Positions 15,662 through 26,501 of a stretch of 64,000 nt of DNA are shown here, one piece after another. Each line of letters opens with the position of its first letter. Position 1 is the stretch's first letter. The stretch is from Rhodanobacter denitrificans. GTDB lineage: Bacteria > Pseudomonadota > Gammaproteobacteria > Xanthomonadales > Rhodanobacteraceae. Location: NCBI RefSeq assembly GCF_000230695.2, contig NC_020541.1, positions 2,604,001 to 2,668,000 of the forward strand. The letters are read 5' to 3'. The notes under the pieces were generated by a model. That model had not been told where the DNA came from. It ran no database searches and worked only from the letters and a program-made list of their open reading frames with translations. Position numbers and translations under genes: made by a program.

Positions 15662-16774
15662 TCACTCGACGCCGTCCGCGCCCCACAATGCCTCCATGCC
15701 CACCGCCAGCTGCAGCTCATCGAGGTCGACCACCGCGCTGACCGCATGGGCCGGCTCGTCGCCGCGCCGGCGTATCGGCACGCCGACGCGCAGACCGTCC
15801 CGGGTGGTGATCGAGGCCACCTTCGGCATGTGCCCGGTCGCGCCGCGCTGGGTGACCACGGCGATGCTGCCGTTGTACAGGCGCACGCCGGTGCCGGGGG
15901 GATACACGCCCAGCGCCTTGATGAACCGCGCCGCCAGATGCTCGTCCATGGTCGCGCCTTCGTTCAGGAACAGCCAGCGCAGCGCCACATTCGGCGGCAT
16001 CGCCGGGCGCGAATCGCGGCAGGCCACCCGTGCGCAGTACACGTCCGCCAGGGACAGCAGCTGGGCCGGCAGGCCGATCGCGTCGCCCGCCTTGCCGGCG
16101 GGATAGCCACTGCCGTCGGGGCGCTCGTGGTGATCCTGCACGATGTCCAGCCACAGGGCATCGGTCACCCCGTGCCCGCGCAGCAGCGCGACGCCGCGTT
16201 CGCAATGGCCACGGACCGCGGCCCGCTGTGCATCGGTGAGAGGCCCGCCCTGGGCCTGCAACCGCTGCTGCAGCTGGAACATGCCGATATTCATCGTCAA
16301 CGCCGCCGCCGTCGTCGCCGCCAGCTCCGCCGGAGCCAGCTGCATCGCCGCTCCCGCGATCTGGCAGGCAACCGCCACGTTGACGGCGTGGCGGATGCTG
16401 TAGAGACCCTCGCGGCGCATCAGGATCGAGGCCAGCGCCACGTCCGCGTTCAGCCTGCAGGCGCGTCGCAGCATGCCGGCCATGCGCGACACCTGCGCAG
16501 GAAAATCCGCCGGCGACGGCGCGTCGAGCAGTGCCTGCAGATGCCGTCGGACCGCGAGCACCAGCGCCAGCGGTGAGGCCCTGGCTGGCTCCTTCGCGGA
16601 AACGCCGGGGCGCGCGTCCGCCATCAGCGCCTGCCGCATCAGCTTCTCGATCTGCCCGTCGCTGGTGATCACGTGCCCCTCGCACAGCAGCAACGTGCCC
16701 TTGCCGTCGTAGGCATTGCACGGCAACGGCTGGCCCACCTGCAGTTCCGACGGATGGATAAGGCGCCTGGGCAC
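15662..16774 (-). CDS. HD-GYP domain protein with degenerate metal site
   Basis: 370-aa protein with a short N-terminal region and a C-terminal HD-GYP-type domain. A GTG start at 16774 preceded by GAGG fits better than upstream starts and gives the usual VPRRLIHPSELQVG opening. The GYP part is well kept (DHHERPDGSGYPAGKAGD), and SIRHAVNVAVA holds the first His. However, the HD dyad expected in the form ALLHDIGK reads ALTMNIGMF, and the later ADVFDA-type motif reads ADVYCAR. The metal centre is therefore incomplete and c-di-GMP hydrolysis is unlikely. The protein may bind c-di-GMP or act through contacts with GGDEF partners. It stands alone on its strand, near the DUF3014-type gene. Confidence 0.82.
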   Translation of the reverse strand: MPRRLIHPSELQVGQPLPCNAYDGKGTLLLCEGHVITSDGQIEKLMRQALMADARPGVSAKEPARASPLALVLAVRRHLQALLDAPSPADFPAQVSRMAGMLRRACRLNADVALASILMRREGLYSIRHAVNVAVACQIAGAAMQLAPAELAATTAAALTMNIGMFQLQQRLQAQGGPLTDAQRAAVRGHCERGVALLRGHGVTDALWLDIVQDHHERPDGSGYPAGKAGDAIGLPAQLLSLADVYCARVACRDSRPAMPPNVALRWLFLNEGATMDEHLAARFIKALGVYPPGTGVRLYNGSIAVVTQRGATGHMPKVASITTRDGLRVGVPIRRRGDEPAHAVSAVVDLDELQLAVGMEALWGADGVE

Positions 16775-16987
16775 ATCGAACCTCGCGAACCGACCGGAAA
16801 GCCGCCGGACGGGGCGATGGCCTGGCGGCGCCGCTCCCGAACCCCATCGTTCCCGCAGTGCGCCCCCGCACAACGCCCGCAGGCCCCGCGGTCCCGTACA
16901 TGGCAGATCGGCCGGGCGCACGGAAACTTGAGCCGAAGACCGGTTACCCCCAACCGGCGCAGATCCGCGCCGGTTCCCGCGGAGCCA

Positions 16988-17839
16988 TCAGCCGCCGGCG
17001 GCGTTCGCCGCGGTCGGCGCGGCCGGCAGCGTCCGGCCGGTCAGCGCCGTGCGGATCGCACGCAGCTTGGCCTTGATCTTCACCTCGTTGGCCGGCCCCA
17101 CACGCAACAGCAGCTTCTGCCCGGTCGAGCGCGCTTCCAGCGCGGGATCGACGTAGACATAGAACGCCTTCGAACGCACCACGGCCAGCGGCGTGGCCGG
17201 CTCCGGCGCGGCCAGCAGGTCGTCGATCGCCACCACCAGGCGATCGTTGAAATAGCCCGTCGGATAACCCAGCTGCCGATAGGCCTGCTGGAACAGCGGA
17301 TAGGCGTGCACGTACCAGGCCACCAGCGCCTGCGGATCGACGGCGTCGACGACCCGCATATACGGCGCATAGCGTGCGTAGTTCCGTTCACCAAGCAGCG
17401 TGGCGCTGCCGGCCTCGTCGACCGCGAAAGCGCCCTTCGGCACCCGCGCCGGCAGCGTGAACGCGGCCAGCCCGTCGTGGCGCGGCAGCGCATCGACGGT
17501 CGCCACGAGACGGGCAATGATCTGCTGTGGCACCAGCAACGCGGACACGTCGCCACCACCCAGCGCAGCGAGCGCGGCGGCCACGCCGGCGTCGCTGTCG
17601 TCCAGCGCCGGCAAGGCGCTGGTCGAAGCCGTTGCGGGCGCGACCTGCGCCTGTTCGATCGGATGCCGGATCGCCGGCTCGACCGGCGGCGCGGCAGCCG
17701 ATGCCGAGCTTGCCGGTACCACCGGTGGTGGTGCACCGGCGTGCATGGCCTTGCGCGCGAGATAGGCCCCCGCCCCCACGACGGCCGCCACCACGACCAC
17801 CGCCACGATCCAGCCGCCTGTCGATGTCTGCTTGCCCAC
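16988..17839 (-). CDS. DUF3014-type single-pass membrane protein
   Basis: 283-aa protein with one N-terminal membrane helix (WIVAVVVVAAVVGAGAYLA), a proline/alanine-rich linker and a globular C-terminal domain of the DUF3014 kind (LPRHDGLAAFTLPAR, NYARYAPYMRVV, YPLFQQAYRQLGYP). The GTG at 17839 is chosen because AGGGAG lies five bases upstream. The N-in topology suggests a periplasmic domain. No function is known for the family, and I cannot infer one from the neighbours. Confidence 0.75.
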   Translation of the reverse strand: MGKQTSTGGWIVAVVVVAAVVGAGAYLARKAMHAGAPPPVVPASSASAAAPPVEPAIRHPIEQAQVAPATASTSALPALDDSDAGVAAALAALGGGDVSALLVPQQIIARLVATVDALPRHDGLAAFTLPARVPKGAFAVDEAGSATLLGERNYARYAPYMRVVDAVDPQALVAWYVHAYPLFQQAYRQLGYPTGYFNDRLVVAIDDLLAAPEPATPLAVVRSKAFYVYVDPALEARSTGQKLLLRVGPANEVKIKAKLRAIRTALTGRTLPAAPTAANAAGG

Positions 17840-18105
17840 GATGACTCCCTTGCGTCGAGTGTCCGTTATTGACTGGCCCGTGCGCGATTCGTTCATCACG
17901 GCTGTTCGCGCCGGCACGACTTACCCTAGCAGCTGGCCGGACCGGCGCTGCCGCCGCGGCCGGCGATAACAACCAGGTCACGCCGCGACAACGCCACAAA
18001 CGCTAAACGATGAACCGCGCAAACCCGCCTCGCCCATGCGGATATCCCGGGCCGATCGGCGCCATCCGCGCGGCGGGCGCCATGCCGGAGGTGGAGGTAC
18101 GCCCC

Positions 18106-18603
18106 ATGAAAACCCGATGCGTATTCAGCACGCCCGACCTGACCGCGGCACGCGCCGCGATGGCGGCGGCCCGCGCCGCCGGCGTCGACGACGGCGACAT
18201 CTCGCTGGTCGCCCGCGAGGACATCGAGCTGGAGAAGATCCCCGACCACCTGATGCAGGGCCGCAACGATTTCTACCCCGCCGCCGTGCGCGGCGGCGTC
18301 TGCGGCGGCGGTACCGGCCTGCTGCTCGGGCTGGCCGCAGCCGCCGTGCCGCCGCTGGGCGTGACGCTGGCCGGTGCCGCGGCGATGACCGTCGCCGGCG
18401 CCGCGTTCGGCACCTGCATCGGCGAGATGGTCGGCTTCGAGGTGCCCGACGTGGTCAGCCGCCGGTTCAAGGACGAGATCGCCGCCGGCCGCATCCTGGT
18501 GGTGATCGACGCCAGCAAGGACCGGCTCGGCGTGGCCGAGCCCGCGGTGGCGCGCACCGGTGCCACGCCGCTGCCGTTCCACGCGCATACCGTGCTGACC
18601 TGA
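18106..18603 (+). CDS. Glycine-rich hydrophobic hypothetical protein
   Basis: 165-aa protein with GGAGGT upstream of its ATG. The N-terminal ~65 residues form a soluble alpha/beta region, perhaps a nucleotide- or ligand-binding fold (TRCVFSTPDLTAARAAM). Then comes a long glycine/alanine-rich hydrophobic hairpin (GGVCGGGTGLLLGLAAAAVP and the following stretch to ~125), like those of small stress-related membrane proteins. The end is soluble again. I do not recognise a named family with confidence. It is convergent with the ABC permease gene. Confidence 0.7.
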   Translation: MKTRCVFSTPDLTAARAAMAAARAAGVDDGDISLVAREDIELEKIPDHLMQGRNDFYPAAVRGGVCGGGTGLLLGLAAAAVPPLGVTLAGAAAMTVAGAAFGTCIGEMVGFEVPDVVSRRFKDEIAAGRILVVIDASKDRLGVAEPAVARTGATPLPFHAHTVLT

Positions 18604-18611
18604 CAATCCGC

Positions 18612-19369
18612 TCAAGCCTTCAGCCGGTAGCCGCTGCGGAAGATCCACCACACTGCGGCCAGGCAGATCGCGAGAAACACCAGGGTCATGCCCACGCTGA
18701 CGCCCACGCCGACGTCGGCGACGCCGTAGAAACTCCAGCGGAAACCGCTGATCAGGTACACCACCGGATTGAACAGGGTGACCTTCTGCCAGAACGGCGG
18801 CAGCATGTGGATCGAATAGAAGCTGCCGCCGAGGAAGGTCAGCGGCGTCACCACCAGCAGCGGCACCAGCTGCAGCTTCTCGAAGTTGTCCGCCCAGATG
18901 CCGATGATGAAGCCGAACAGGCTGAAGGTCACCGCGGTGAGCAGCAGGAACGTCAGCATCCACAGCGGATGCTCGATCTGGAACGGCACGAACAGCCGCG
19001 CGGTGACCAGGATGATCAGGCCCAGGATGATCGACTTGCTCGCCGCCGCGCCGACGTAGCCGGCGACGATCTCGAATGGCGACACCGGCGCCGACAGGAT
19101 CTCGTAGATCGTGCCGACGAACTTCGGAAAGTAGATGCCGAACGACGCGTTGGAGATGCTCTGCGTCAGCAGCGACAGCATGATCAGTCCCGGCACGATG
19201 AAGGCGCCGTAGCTGACCCCGTCGATGCCGTTCATGTGCGAGCCGATCGCCGCACCGAACACCACGAAGTACAGCGAGGTGGAGATCACCGGCGAGACGA
19301 TGCTCTGCAGCAGGGTGCGCCAGGCGCGCGCCATCTCGAAACGGTAGATCGCGCGGATCGCATAGATGT

Positions 19370-19373
<4 letters not shown>
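18612..19373 (-). CDS. ABC-2 type transporter permease (YadH-like)
   Basis: 253-aa integral membrane protein with about six helices, of the ABC-2 permease family. Segments such as [38 protein letters not shown] and [17 protein letters not shown] are typical of the YadH/NodJ-like group. The ATG overlaps the stop of the ATPase gene by 4 bp (ATGA), so the pair is translationally coupled. It exports an unknown compound, probably drug- or lipid-like. Confidence 0.9.
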
Positions 19374-20296
<923 letters not shown>

Positions 20297-20430
20297 GCGA
20301 TCTCCTGGGGAACGGATCGGCCGCGCGGAGCGTCGATGGTATGCCATGTCGCCGTTGGCATGTCGTCGCCGCGCCGCTCGACGCAGCGGCCACCGTGTTG
20401 CTAAGGTCACCAGCGCGCCCGGAACACCTC

Positions 20431-22071
20431 ATGAACTCGATCGAAGTAGCGTTGGCCATGCTGCTGGCCGTGGTCGGCAGCGGCTACCTGGTCCGCATGC
20501 TGCCGTTCTCGCTGCCGCTGCCGCTGGTGCAGATCGGGCTGGGCGCGGTGATCGCCGGCGTGTTCAAGCACGGCGTGGCGCTCGACCCGGACATCTTCTT
20601 CCTGCTGTTCCTGCCGCCGCTGCTGTTCCTCGACGGCTGGCGCATCCCCAAGGACGGCCTGTTGCGCGACCGCGGCGCGATCCTGGCGCTGGCGCTGGGC
20701 CTGGTGGTGGCCACCGTGCTCGGCGCCGGCTTCCTGATCCATTGGCTGATCCCGGCGATGCCGCTGGCGGTGGCGTTCGCGCTGGCCGCGATCGTGTCGC
20801 CGACCGATCCGGTGGCAGTGTCGTCGATCACCGCGCGCGTGCCGATCCCGAGGCGGCTGATGCACATCCTCGAAGGCGAATCGCTGCTCAACGACGCCAC
20901 CGGCCTGGTCTGCTTCCGCTTCGCCGTGGCGGCGGCGGTGACCGGTGGGTTTTCGCTGCTGTCCGCGTCGCTGACCTTCCTGTGGGTGGCGCTGGTCGGG
21001 CTCGGCGTCGGCGTGGCGTTCACCGTGGCGGTGAGCTTCGCGCAGCGCTGGCTGTCGCGGCACTTCGGCCAGGAGGCCGGCTCGCCGATCCTGATCAGCC
21101 TGCTGATCCCGTTCGGTGCCTACCTGCTCGCCGAGCAGGTGCATGCTTCCGGCATCCTCGCCGCGGTCGCGGCGGGCATCACCATGAGCTACGTCGAACT
21201 CAGCGGCCGCCTGCTGGCGACCACGCGGGTGCAGCGCACGGCGGTGTGGAACACGGTGCAGTTCGCCCTGAACGGCATCATGTTCGTGCTGCTGGGCGAG
21301 CAACTACCCGCCAGCCTGCAGGGCGCGGTGGCGTCGGTGGCGCAGAGCGGCCATCGCAACCCGTGGTGGCTGCTGGTGTACGCGCTGGCGATCAACGTCG
21401 GGCTGGCGCTGCTGCGCCTGGCCTGGGCCTGGATCTCGCTGCGCCTGAACGTGCTCAAGGCGCGCCATCGCGGCCACCCCGTGAGCCGGCTGCACTGGCG
21501 GTTGCTGCTGGCCACCTCGCTGGCCGGCGTGCGCGGCGCGATCACCCTGGCCGGCGTGATGACGCTGCCGCTGCTGCTGCCCGACGGCACGCCCTTCCCC
21601 GCGCGCGAACTGGCGATCTTCCTCGCCACCGCGGTGATCCTGCTGTCGTTGCTGGCCGCCAGCATCGGCCTGCCGCCACTGCTGAAGGGGCTGGAATTGC
21701 CGCCGGAACCGGCGGTGCAGCGCGAAGAAAACCTGGCCCGCCGCGCCGCCGCCACCGCGGCGATCGCCGCCGTCGAGAAGACCCAGCACGAACTGCTGGA
21801 AAGGGCTCCGGCCAGCGAAGTCGACACCTACACCAGCGCAGCCACCCGGGTGATCGCGCTGTACCAGCACTGGCTGGACGAGGACGCCTCCGGAGAGGAC
21901 GAGGCGCGGCAGCTGCGCAAGGCCGACGCCGCTGAACGCGAGCTGCGCCTGGCCGCGCTGCAGGGCCAGCGCGAGGCGATCTTCGAACTGGCGCGCCACT
22001 ACCAGATTTCCGACGAGGTCTCGCGCCGGCTGGTGCGCGAGATCGACCTGCAGGAAGCGCGTTACCGCTAG
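20431..22071 (+). CDS. Na+/H+ antiporter of the CPA1 (NhaP) family
   Basis: 546-aa monovalent cation/proton antiporter. About twelve membrane helices occupy residues 1-420; the ion-site region SPTDPVAV matches the conserved Asp-bearing helix of CPA1 exchangers, and GVRGAITLA is another family hallmark. The C-terminal ~120 residues form a charged cytoplasmic tail likely to regulate transport. The ATG at 20431 follows GGAACACCTC. It is divergent from the ABC exporter operon, with about 130 bp between starts. The role is pH and sodium homeostasis. Confidence 0.92.
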   Translation: MNSIEVALAMLLAVVGSGYLVRMLPFSLPLPLVQIGLGAVIAGVFKHGVALDPDIFFLLFLPPLLFLDGWRIPKDGLLRDRGAILALALGLVVATVLGAGFLIHWLIPAMPLAVAFALAAIVSPTDPVAVSSITARVPIPRRLMHILEGESLLNDATGLVCFRFAVAAAVTGGFSLLSASLTFLWVALVGLGVGVAFTVAVSFAQRWLSRHFGQEAGSPILISLLIPFGAYLLAEQVHASGILAAVAAGITMSYVELSGRLLATTRVQRTAVWNTVQFALNGIMFVLLGEQLPASLQGAVASVAQSGHRNPWWLLVYALAINVGLALLRLAWAWISLRLNVLKARHRGHPVSRLHWRLLLATSLAGVRGAITLAGVMTLPLLLPDGTPFPARELAIFLATAVILLSLLAASIGLPPLLKGLELPPEPAVQREENLARRAAATAAIAAVEKTQHELLERAPASEVDTYTSAATRVIALYQHWLDEDASGEDEARQLRKADAAERELRLAALQGQREAIFELARHYQISDEVSRRLVREIDLQEARYR

Positions 22072-22137
22072 ACCACGCGCGAGGGTTCCGCGATCCTTCG
22101 TCCTGTCCACGCCACGCACGAGCCACGGAGCCCGACC

Positions 22138-22677
22138 ATGCACCTGTTGCACCGGCTGCTGACCACCGCGGCCCTGGCCATTGCCTGGCCCGCTGCCGCC
22201 GCCAGCCTGCCGAACCGGCCGGTGCCGTCGCTGGACCTGCACCGCTACGCCGGCCAGTGGCACGAGATCGCGCGCCTGCCGATGTACTTCGAGCGCAAGT
22301 GTCTGGACGCCGTCGTCGCCACCTACACGCCGAACCCCGACGGCACCGTCCACGTCCACAACACCTGCCGCACCAGCAAAGGCCGGATGTCCGTCGATGG
22401 CGTGGCGCGGATGAAGGACGACCAGCCGGCGGCGCTGGAAGTGCGCTTCGCGCCCGCCTGGCTGACCTGGCTGCCGATGGCGTGGGCCGACTACTGGGTG
22501 ATCGAGGTGGACGCCGGCTACCGGTGGGCCGTGATCGGCAGCCCCGGGCGCAAGCACCTGTGGATACTCTCGCGCCGCCCCACGATGGATCGCGCGCTGT
22601 TCCAGACCCTCAAGGAACACTCGCGCCAGCGCGGCTACGCGGTCGACCAGCTGATCATGACCGCGCCGCTGGATTGA
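22138..22677 (+). CDS. Bacterial lipocalin (Blc-like)
   Basis: 179-aa exported lipocalin with a Sec signal peptide (LLTTAALAIAWPAAAAS). No lipobox cysteine is present, so the protein is periplasmic rather than a lipoprotein like E. coli Blc. The lipocalin signature is YAGQWHEIARLP, with the later motifs YWVIEVDAGY and LWILSRRP. The family carries lipids or other hydrophobic ligands at the outer membrane. It is read as a single gene, with a weak hairpin just after the stop. Confidence 0.9.
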   Translation: MHLLHRLLTTAALAIAWPAAAASLPNRPVPSLDLHRYAGQWHEIARLPMYFERKCLDAVVATYTPNPDGTVHVHNTCRTSKGRMSVDGVARMKDDQPAALEVRFAPAWLTWLPMAWADYWVIEVDAGYRWAVIGSPGRKHLWILSRRPTMDRALFQTLKEHSRQRGYAVDQLIMTAPLD

Positions 22678-22706
22678 TCGCCGGGCGCATCACGAAAAAC
22701 CGGCGA
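22678..22706 (+). terminator. Weak hairpin after the lipocalin gene
   Basis: A 7-bp stem (TCGCCGG with CCGGCGA) and a 15-nt loop rich in A. It starts right at the stop codon. No T-tract follows, so the call is weak. Confidence 0.25.
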
Positions 22707-22720
22707 ACGCAGCCCACGCC

Positions 22721-23134
22721 TCAGTCGAGCGGAAAGATCGCCGCTGGCGCCAGCCCGAGCTCCAGGCCCACGATCAGGCGCAGGCGCGCCTCGAGCGGCG
22801 ACAGGTTGCCCACCGGCAAGCGCGCGCCGCACATCAGCGCGAACAGCTAGGCGGTTTCCTCCAGCGTGTCGGTGCCCTGGCTGATCACCACGCCGTCCGG
22901 CGGCTGCGCACCGGCGGCGAGCGCCTCGACGCGCTCGACCAGCTGCAGCACGTTGGCCAGCGACATCGCGCGGCTCGGCACGGTAAGCGCGTCGGTCGTG
23001 GTGACTTCGATCCCCACTGGCAGCCGCACCCCCGCCAGCAGTTCGGCGGCATGGCCCGTCGGACGAAAATGGCCGACCGCGTCGGCGTGGCCGGCAATCG
23101 TTCCCCCGCAGGCAAGCAGTGTCACTCGGCGCAT
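22721..23134 (-). pseudogene. L-asparaginase remnant with internal deletion
   Basis: The 5' part encodes a normal asparaginase N-terminus: RRVTLLACGGTIAGH with the catalytic threonine in GGTIAG, and VVISQGTDTLEETA with the second TDT site. After LEETA comes TAG, and the same frame then continues as LFALMCGARLPVGNLSPLEA and RLRLIVGLELGL, which is the C-terminal end of an asparaginase. The middle, some 200 residues in a full-length enzyme of about 330, is missing. The simplest reading is a large internal deletion that left a stop at the joint. The enzyme cannot be functional. The ATG at 23134 is the likely original start. Confidence 0.85.
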
Positions 23135-23168
23135 GTCCCACCCTGTCAGGCATTGGCGAAGCACACCA

Positions 23169-23860
23169 TCACGCAGCGCCCCGCTTGCAGAAGCCGCACA
23201 GGTAACCCGACAAGCAGGCCTTGTCAAAGAGTGCACCGGCGCGTGGCGAAGCTCCCGCGTAGACGGCCGGCCACTTCACCTTGCCCCGCAGGCCTGGCGC
23301 GCAGCCCAGCTTCTGCACGATCCAGCTGAACCCGACGATGCGCCAGCCGTGGCTGCCGCACACCAGGCTGAAGCCGTCGATGCCGCAAGGGGACAGCTTG
23401 CCGTCGCAGTGGAAATCGCAGGCGCCAGACCCGGGCGAGGTTGCCCCGCACCGTCACCTGCGCAGCCCAGATGCGCTCGCGGAACGCTTCCTTGCTTGCC
23501 CTGCGCCGCCAGGTAGCCGGCGTCCGGCTCGATCCCTACCCTGCCGTCGGGCCGCACCATCACGAAACGGGCGCCAGGCAGGATCAGCCGGCGCGAGGCG
23601 CCCACGTCATGCCCGCCCTCGTCGCGAACAACGCGTCGACCGCGCCGAACGCTTCGCGCGGCGATGTGCCGGAGGTGTCTTTCGCCGGCACGTTGGTTGC
23701 CGCCGGCCCGCATCGTGAAGGCGGCGCCCAGCGTCGCAAGGGTGGTCATCCGCAGGTTCACGCCGGGGCCTCGGTGGCTATCGCCATCCTGTCGCCGGTG
23801 CGCCGGCAACGCCATGACCGGCGCCAGGGCCAAAGCCCACGGGATCGGCCTGGACATCAT
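23169..23860 (-). pseudogene. Frameshifted NTF2-like/DUF4440-type exported protein
   Basis: No single frame is open through this stretch, but three minus-strand frames join into one plausible protein. An N-terminal signal-like piece starts at 23860 (SRPIPWALALAPVMALPA). One frame gives LPGARFVMVRPDGRVGIEPD and GYLAAQGK; a second gives TVRGNLARVW; a third gives DFHCDGKLSPCGIDGFS, GWRIVGFSW and a cysteine-bearing end. Around 23497 a tandem CAAG CAAG explains one shift by a 4-base duplication, and another shift lies near 23428. The pattern resembles SnoaL/NTF2-like proteins. Together with the adjacent asparaginase remnant it marks a decaying segment. Confidence 0.65.
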
Positions 23861-23945
23861 TTGCCCTCGCGTGAGCCGTGCCGCGCCACCATGAGCGATG
23901 CGGCGCCACCGGCCCGTGTCGGAAGCCTTTCGATGAAAATAGCTT

Positions 23946-23958
23946 GCAATTGAATTGC
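23946..23958 (+). promoter_or_regulatory. Palindromic operator upstream of ohrR
   Basis: GCAATT-G-AATTGC is a perfect 6+6 inverted repeat centred 29 bases before the ohrR ATG, and it is itself nested in ATAGC...GCTAT. This AT-rich palindrome has the form expected of an OhrR/MarR-type operator, so autoregulation by OhrR is likely. Confidence 0.7.
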
Positions 23959-23980
23959 GCGCTATGTAAATTGCGCGAGC

Positions 23981-24448
23981 ATGAGCTCCCCCCGCACATC
24001 GCCGACGCCTGCCGCGGACTCCACGCCCCGACTGGACGCGCAGCTGTGCTTCGCCCTGTACTCGGCCGGCCTGGCGATGAACAAGGTCTACCGCAAGCTG
24101 CTCAAGCCGCTGGATCTCACCTACCCGCAATACCTGGCAATGATGGTGCTGTGGGAGCACGAAAGCCTCAGCGTGTCGGAAATCGGCAAGCGGCTGTTCC
24201 TCGACTCGGCCACGCTCACCCCGCTGCTGAAGCGGCTGGAGACGGCGGGATGGGTGACACGGCTGCGCTCGCGCGACGACGAGCGCCATGTGGTGATCTC
24301 ACTGACCGCGCGCGGCAAGGCGCTGCAGGCGAAGGCCGGCAAGGTGCAGGAGTCGGTGTTCTGCGCCACCCGCTGCACGCCGGACCAGTTGCTGCACCTG
24401 AAGCGGGAATTGCAGGCACTTCGCGGCAAGCTGTCCGATGCCGCCTGA
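23981..24448 (+). CDS. ohrR: Organic hydroperoxide sensor/repressor OhrR (MarR family)
   Basis: 155-aa MarR-family repressor. The redox-sensing cysteine lies in [10 protein letters not shown] near the N-terminus, at the position of the peroxidatic Cys of OhrR, and Tyr residues expected to contact it are in KVYRKLL and TYPQYLAMM. The winged helix includes [24 protein letters not shown] second cysteine pair (FCATRC) near residue 128 could act as resolving thiols, as in two-Cys OhrR proteins. Oxidation by organic hydroperoxide releases the repressor from DNA. It sits directly upstream of ohr with palindromes before each gene. Confidence 0.93.
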   Translation: MSSPRTSPTPAADSTPRLDAQLCFALYSAGLAMNKVYRKLLKPLDLTYPQYLAMMVLWEHESLSVSEIGKRLFLDSATLTPLLKRLETAGWVTRLRSRDDERHVVISLTARGKALQAKAGKVQESVFCATRCTPDQLLHLKRELQALRGKLSDAA

Positions 24449-24474
24449 CTCGCGTATCCCATTTGTGCAGAAAC

Positions 24475-24502
24475 ATAGCGCGCTATTTCATAGCCAGCTA
24501 TG
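24475..24502 (+). promoter_or_regulatory. Two tandem palindromes upstream of ohr
   Basis: ATAGCGCGCTAT (24475-24486, perfect 12-bp palindrome) is followed at once by CATAG-CCAG-CTATG (24489-24502). They lie 41-68 bases before the ohr start. Both share the half-site ATAGC/GCTAT with the outer repeat before ohrR, so I read them as OhrR binding sites. Confidence 0.65.
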
Positions 24503-24542
24503 CATATCGGAATACCCCACAACCCCAAGAAGGAGACACACC

Positions 24543-24968
24543 ATGTCCATTGAAAAAGTCCTGTATCGCTCCAAGGCCACGGCCACCGGCGGCCGCGACG
24601 GCCGCGCGACCTCGTCCGACAACGTGCTCGACGTCCGGCTGACCACGCCGAAGGAACTCGGCGGCGCCGGCGGCGACGGCACCAACCCGGAACAGCTGTT
24701 CGCCGCCGGCTACTCGGCCTGCTTCCTCGGCGCGATGAAGTTCGTGGCGGCCCAGCAGAAGCTGCAACTGCCGGCCGATACCCGGGTGACCGGCCAAGTC
24801 GGCATCGGCCCGATCCCCACCGGCTTCGGCATCGAGGTCGAGCTGACCATCTCGATCCCCGGCCTGCCTCGGGCCGAGGCCGAAGCGCTGGTGCAAAAGG
24901 CGCATATCGTGTGTCCGTACTCCAACGCCACCCGCAACAACATCGACGTCACGCTGACCATCGCCTGA
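24543..24968 (+). CDS. ohr: Organic hydroperoxide resistance protein Ohr
   Basis: 141-aa thiol peroxidase of the Ohr/OsmC family that reduces organic hydroperoxides, probably with lipoylated partners as electron donor. Both catalytic cysteines are present: GYSACFLGA (peroxidatic, near residue 60) and [13 protein letters not shown] (resolving, near 124). The start has AAGGAG at ideal spacing. Length matches the family. Induction by hydroperoxide through OhrR is the expected control. Confidence 0.96.
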   Translation: MSIEKVLYRSKATATGGRDGRATSSDNVLDVRLTTPKELGGAGGDGTNPEQLFAAGYSACFLGAMKFVAAQQKLQLPADTRVTGQVGIGPIPTGFGIEVELTISIPGLPRAEAEALVQKAHIVCPYSNATRNNIDVTLTIA

Positions 24969-25118
24969 GCGCCCGCGCCTTGGCCGGCCGCCAGAGGCGG
25001 CCAAGGCGCGAACGACTGCCGCGCGTGGTGCCGGGGCACGTGGACATTTCCCGCGCGGATTCCGGATAAGCTTCGAACCGGCATCACCGCCCCCGGCATC
25101 ACGCTCGAACAGATACGC

Positions 25119-26501
25119 ATGAACCAACCGCCTTCCCCGCCGGAGCCGGGCGCCGGCCTCACCTTCAGCAGCGTGATGGATCTCCTGCTCGACGCGATCT
25201 GCGTGGTGGACGTCCAGGGCCGCTACCTCTTCGTCAGCGCCGCCTTCGAGCACATCTTCGGCTACGCGCCGGAAGAGGTCATCGGGCGGCCGATGATCGG
25301 GCTGGTCCATCCCGATGACCGCGAACGCACCCTGCAGGCGGCGGACGAGATCATGGCCGGCCAGCCCAAGCCGCATTTCCAGAACCGCTACGTGCGCAAG
25401 GACGGCCGGGTCATCCACATCATGTGGTCGGCGCGCTGGTCGGAGACGGATCGCGTGCGGATCGCGGTGGCGCGCGACGTCACCGAGCTCAAGCACGCCG
25501 AGCGGATGCAGGCGGCCCTGCATGCCATTTCCGAGGCGGCGCACTCGGCGGAGGACCTGCTGGAGCTGTTCCGGCACATCCACCGCATCGTCGGCGAACT
25601 GCTGCCGGCCAACAATTTCTTCGTGGCCCTGTACGACGCGGACAAGGACGAGCTGAGCTTCCCCTACTTCGTCGACGAACACGACCCGCCACCGCCGACG
25701 CAGAGCCTGGATTCCGGCACGCTCAGCAACGAGGTGATCCGCAGCGGACAGGCGCTGCTGCTGACGCCGGAGGCCCGGATGGAACTGCCGCCGCGGGTGC
25801 GCCCGATCGTCGGCCGCGATTCGCTGGAGTGGCTTGGCGTGCCGCTCGGCGGGCCGCAGGGCGTGATCGGCGCGCTGGTGGTGCAGAGCTACTCCGGCGA
25901 GCTGCGCTACAACGAGCAGGACAAGACGCTGCTGCAGTTCGTCTCCACCCAGATCGCCGCGGCGATCGAGCGCAAGAAGAGCACGACCCGGCTGCAATAC
26001 CTGGCCCAACACGACCAGCTCACCAGCCTGCCGAACCGCGGCCTGTTCCACGACCGGCTGCGCACCGCGCTGGCCAGGACCCGCCGCGACCGGCAGCAGC
26101 TGGCCGTGCTGTACCTCGACCTGGACCGGTTCAAGCCGGTCAACGACCACCACGGCCACGACGTCGGCGACCTGCTGCTGCGCGAGGTGGCGGCACGCAT
26201 CCGCCACTGCGTGCGCGAATCGGACACGGTCGGCCGCATCGGCGGCGACGAATTCGTGGTGCTGCTCAACGACGCCGGCCACGCCGATCATGCGGTCGCG
26301 GTCGCCGCCAAGATCGGCGCCGCCCTGCGGCAGCCGTTCGAGCTGGCCGGCGGCCGGCTGCAGGTGTCGGCGAGCATCGGCATCGCGCTCTATCCGGCCC
26401 ACGGCGAGGACGCCCGGCAGCTGCTGCGGCGCGCCGACGACGCGATGTACGACGCCAAGCGGCAGGGCGGCGACCAGGCGCGGATAAGCGGCACGCCATA
26501 G
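25119..26501 (+). CDS. PAS-GAF-GGDEF diguanylate cyclase
   Basis: 460-aa soluble signalling protein. A PAS domain covers residues ~17-130 ([20 protein letters not shown]), a GAF domain ~150-290 ([20 protein letters not shown]) and a GGDEF domain ~300-460, which opens [17 protein letters not shown] and carries an intact RIGGDEFVV signature. No membrane helix is seen, so the protein is cytoplasmic. It should make c-di-GMP in response to a ligand or redox cue sensed by PAS or GAF. No EAL domain is attached. The ribosome binding site is poor. Confidence 0.92.
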   Translation: MNQPPSPPEPGAGLTFSSVMDLLLDAICVVDVQGRYLFVSAAFEHIFGYAPEEVIGRPMIGLVHPDDRERTLQAADEIMAGQPKPHFQNRYVRKDGRVIHIMWSARWSETDRVRIAVARDVTELKHAERMQAALHAISEAAHSAEDLLELFRHIHRIVGELLPANNFFVALYDADKDELSFPYFVDEHDPPPPTQSLDSGTLSNEVIRSGQALLLTPEARMELPPRVRPIVGRDSLEWLGVPLGGPQGVIGALVVQSYSGELRYNEQDKTLLQFVSTQIAAAIERKKSTTRLQYLAQHDQLTSLPNRGLFHDRLRTALARTRRDRQQLAVLYLDLDRFKPVNDHHGHDVGDLLLREVAARIRHCVRESDTVGRIGGDEFVVLLNDAGHADHAVAVAAKIGAALRQPFELAGGRLQVSASIGIALYPAHGEDARQLLRRADDAMYDAKRQGGDQARISGTP

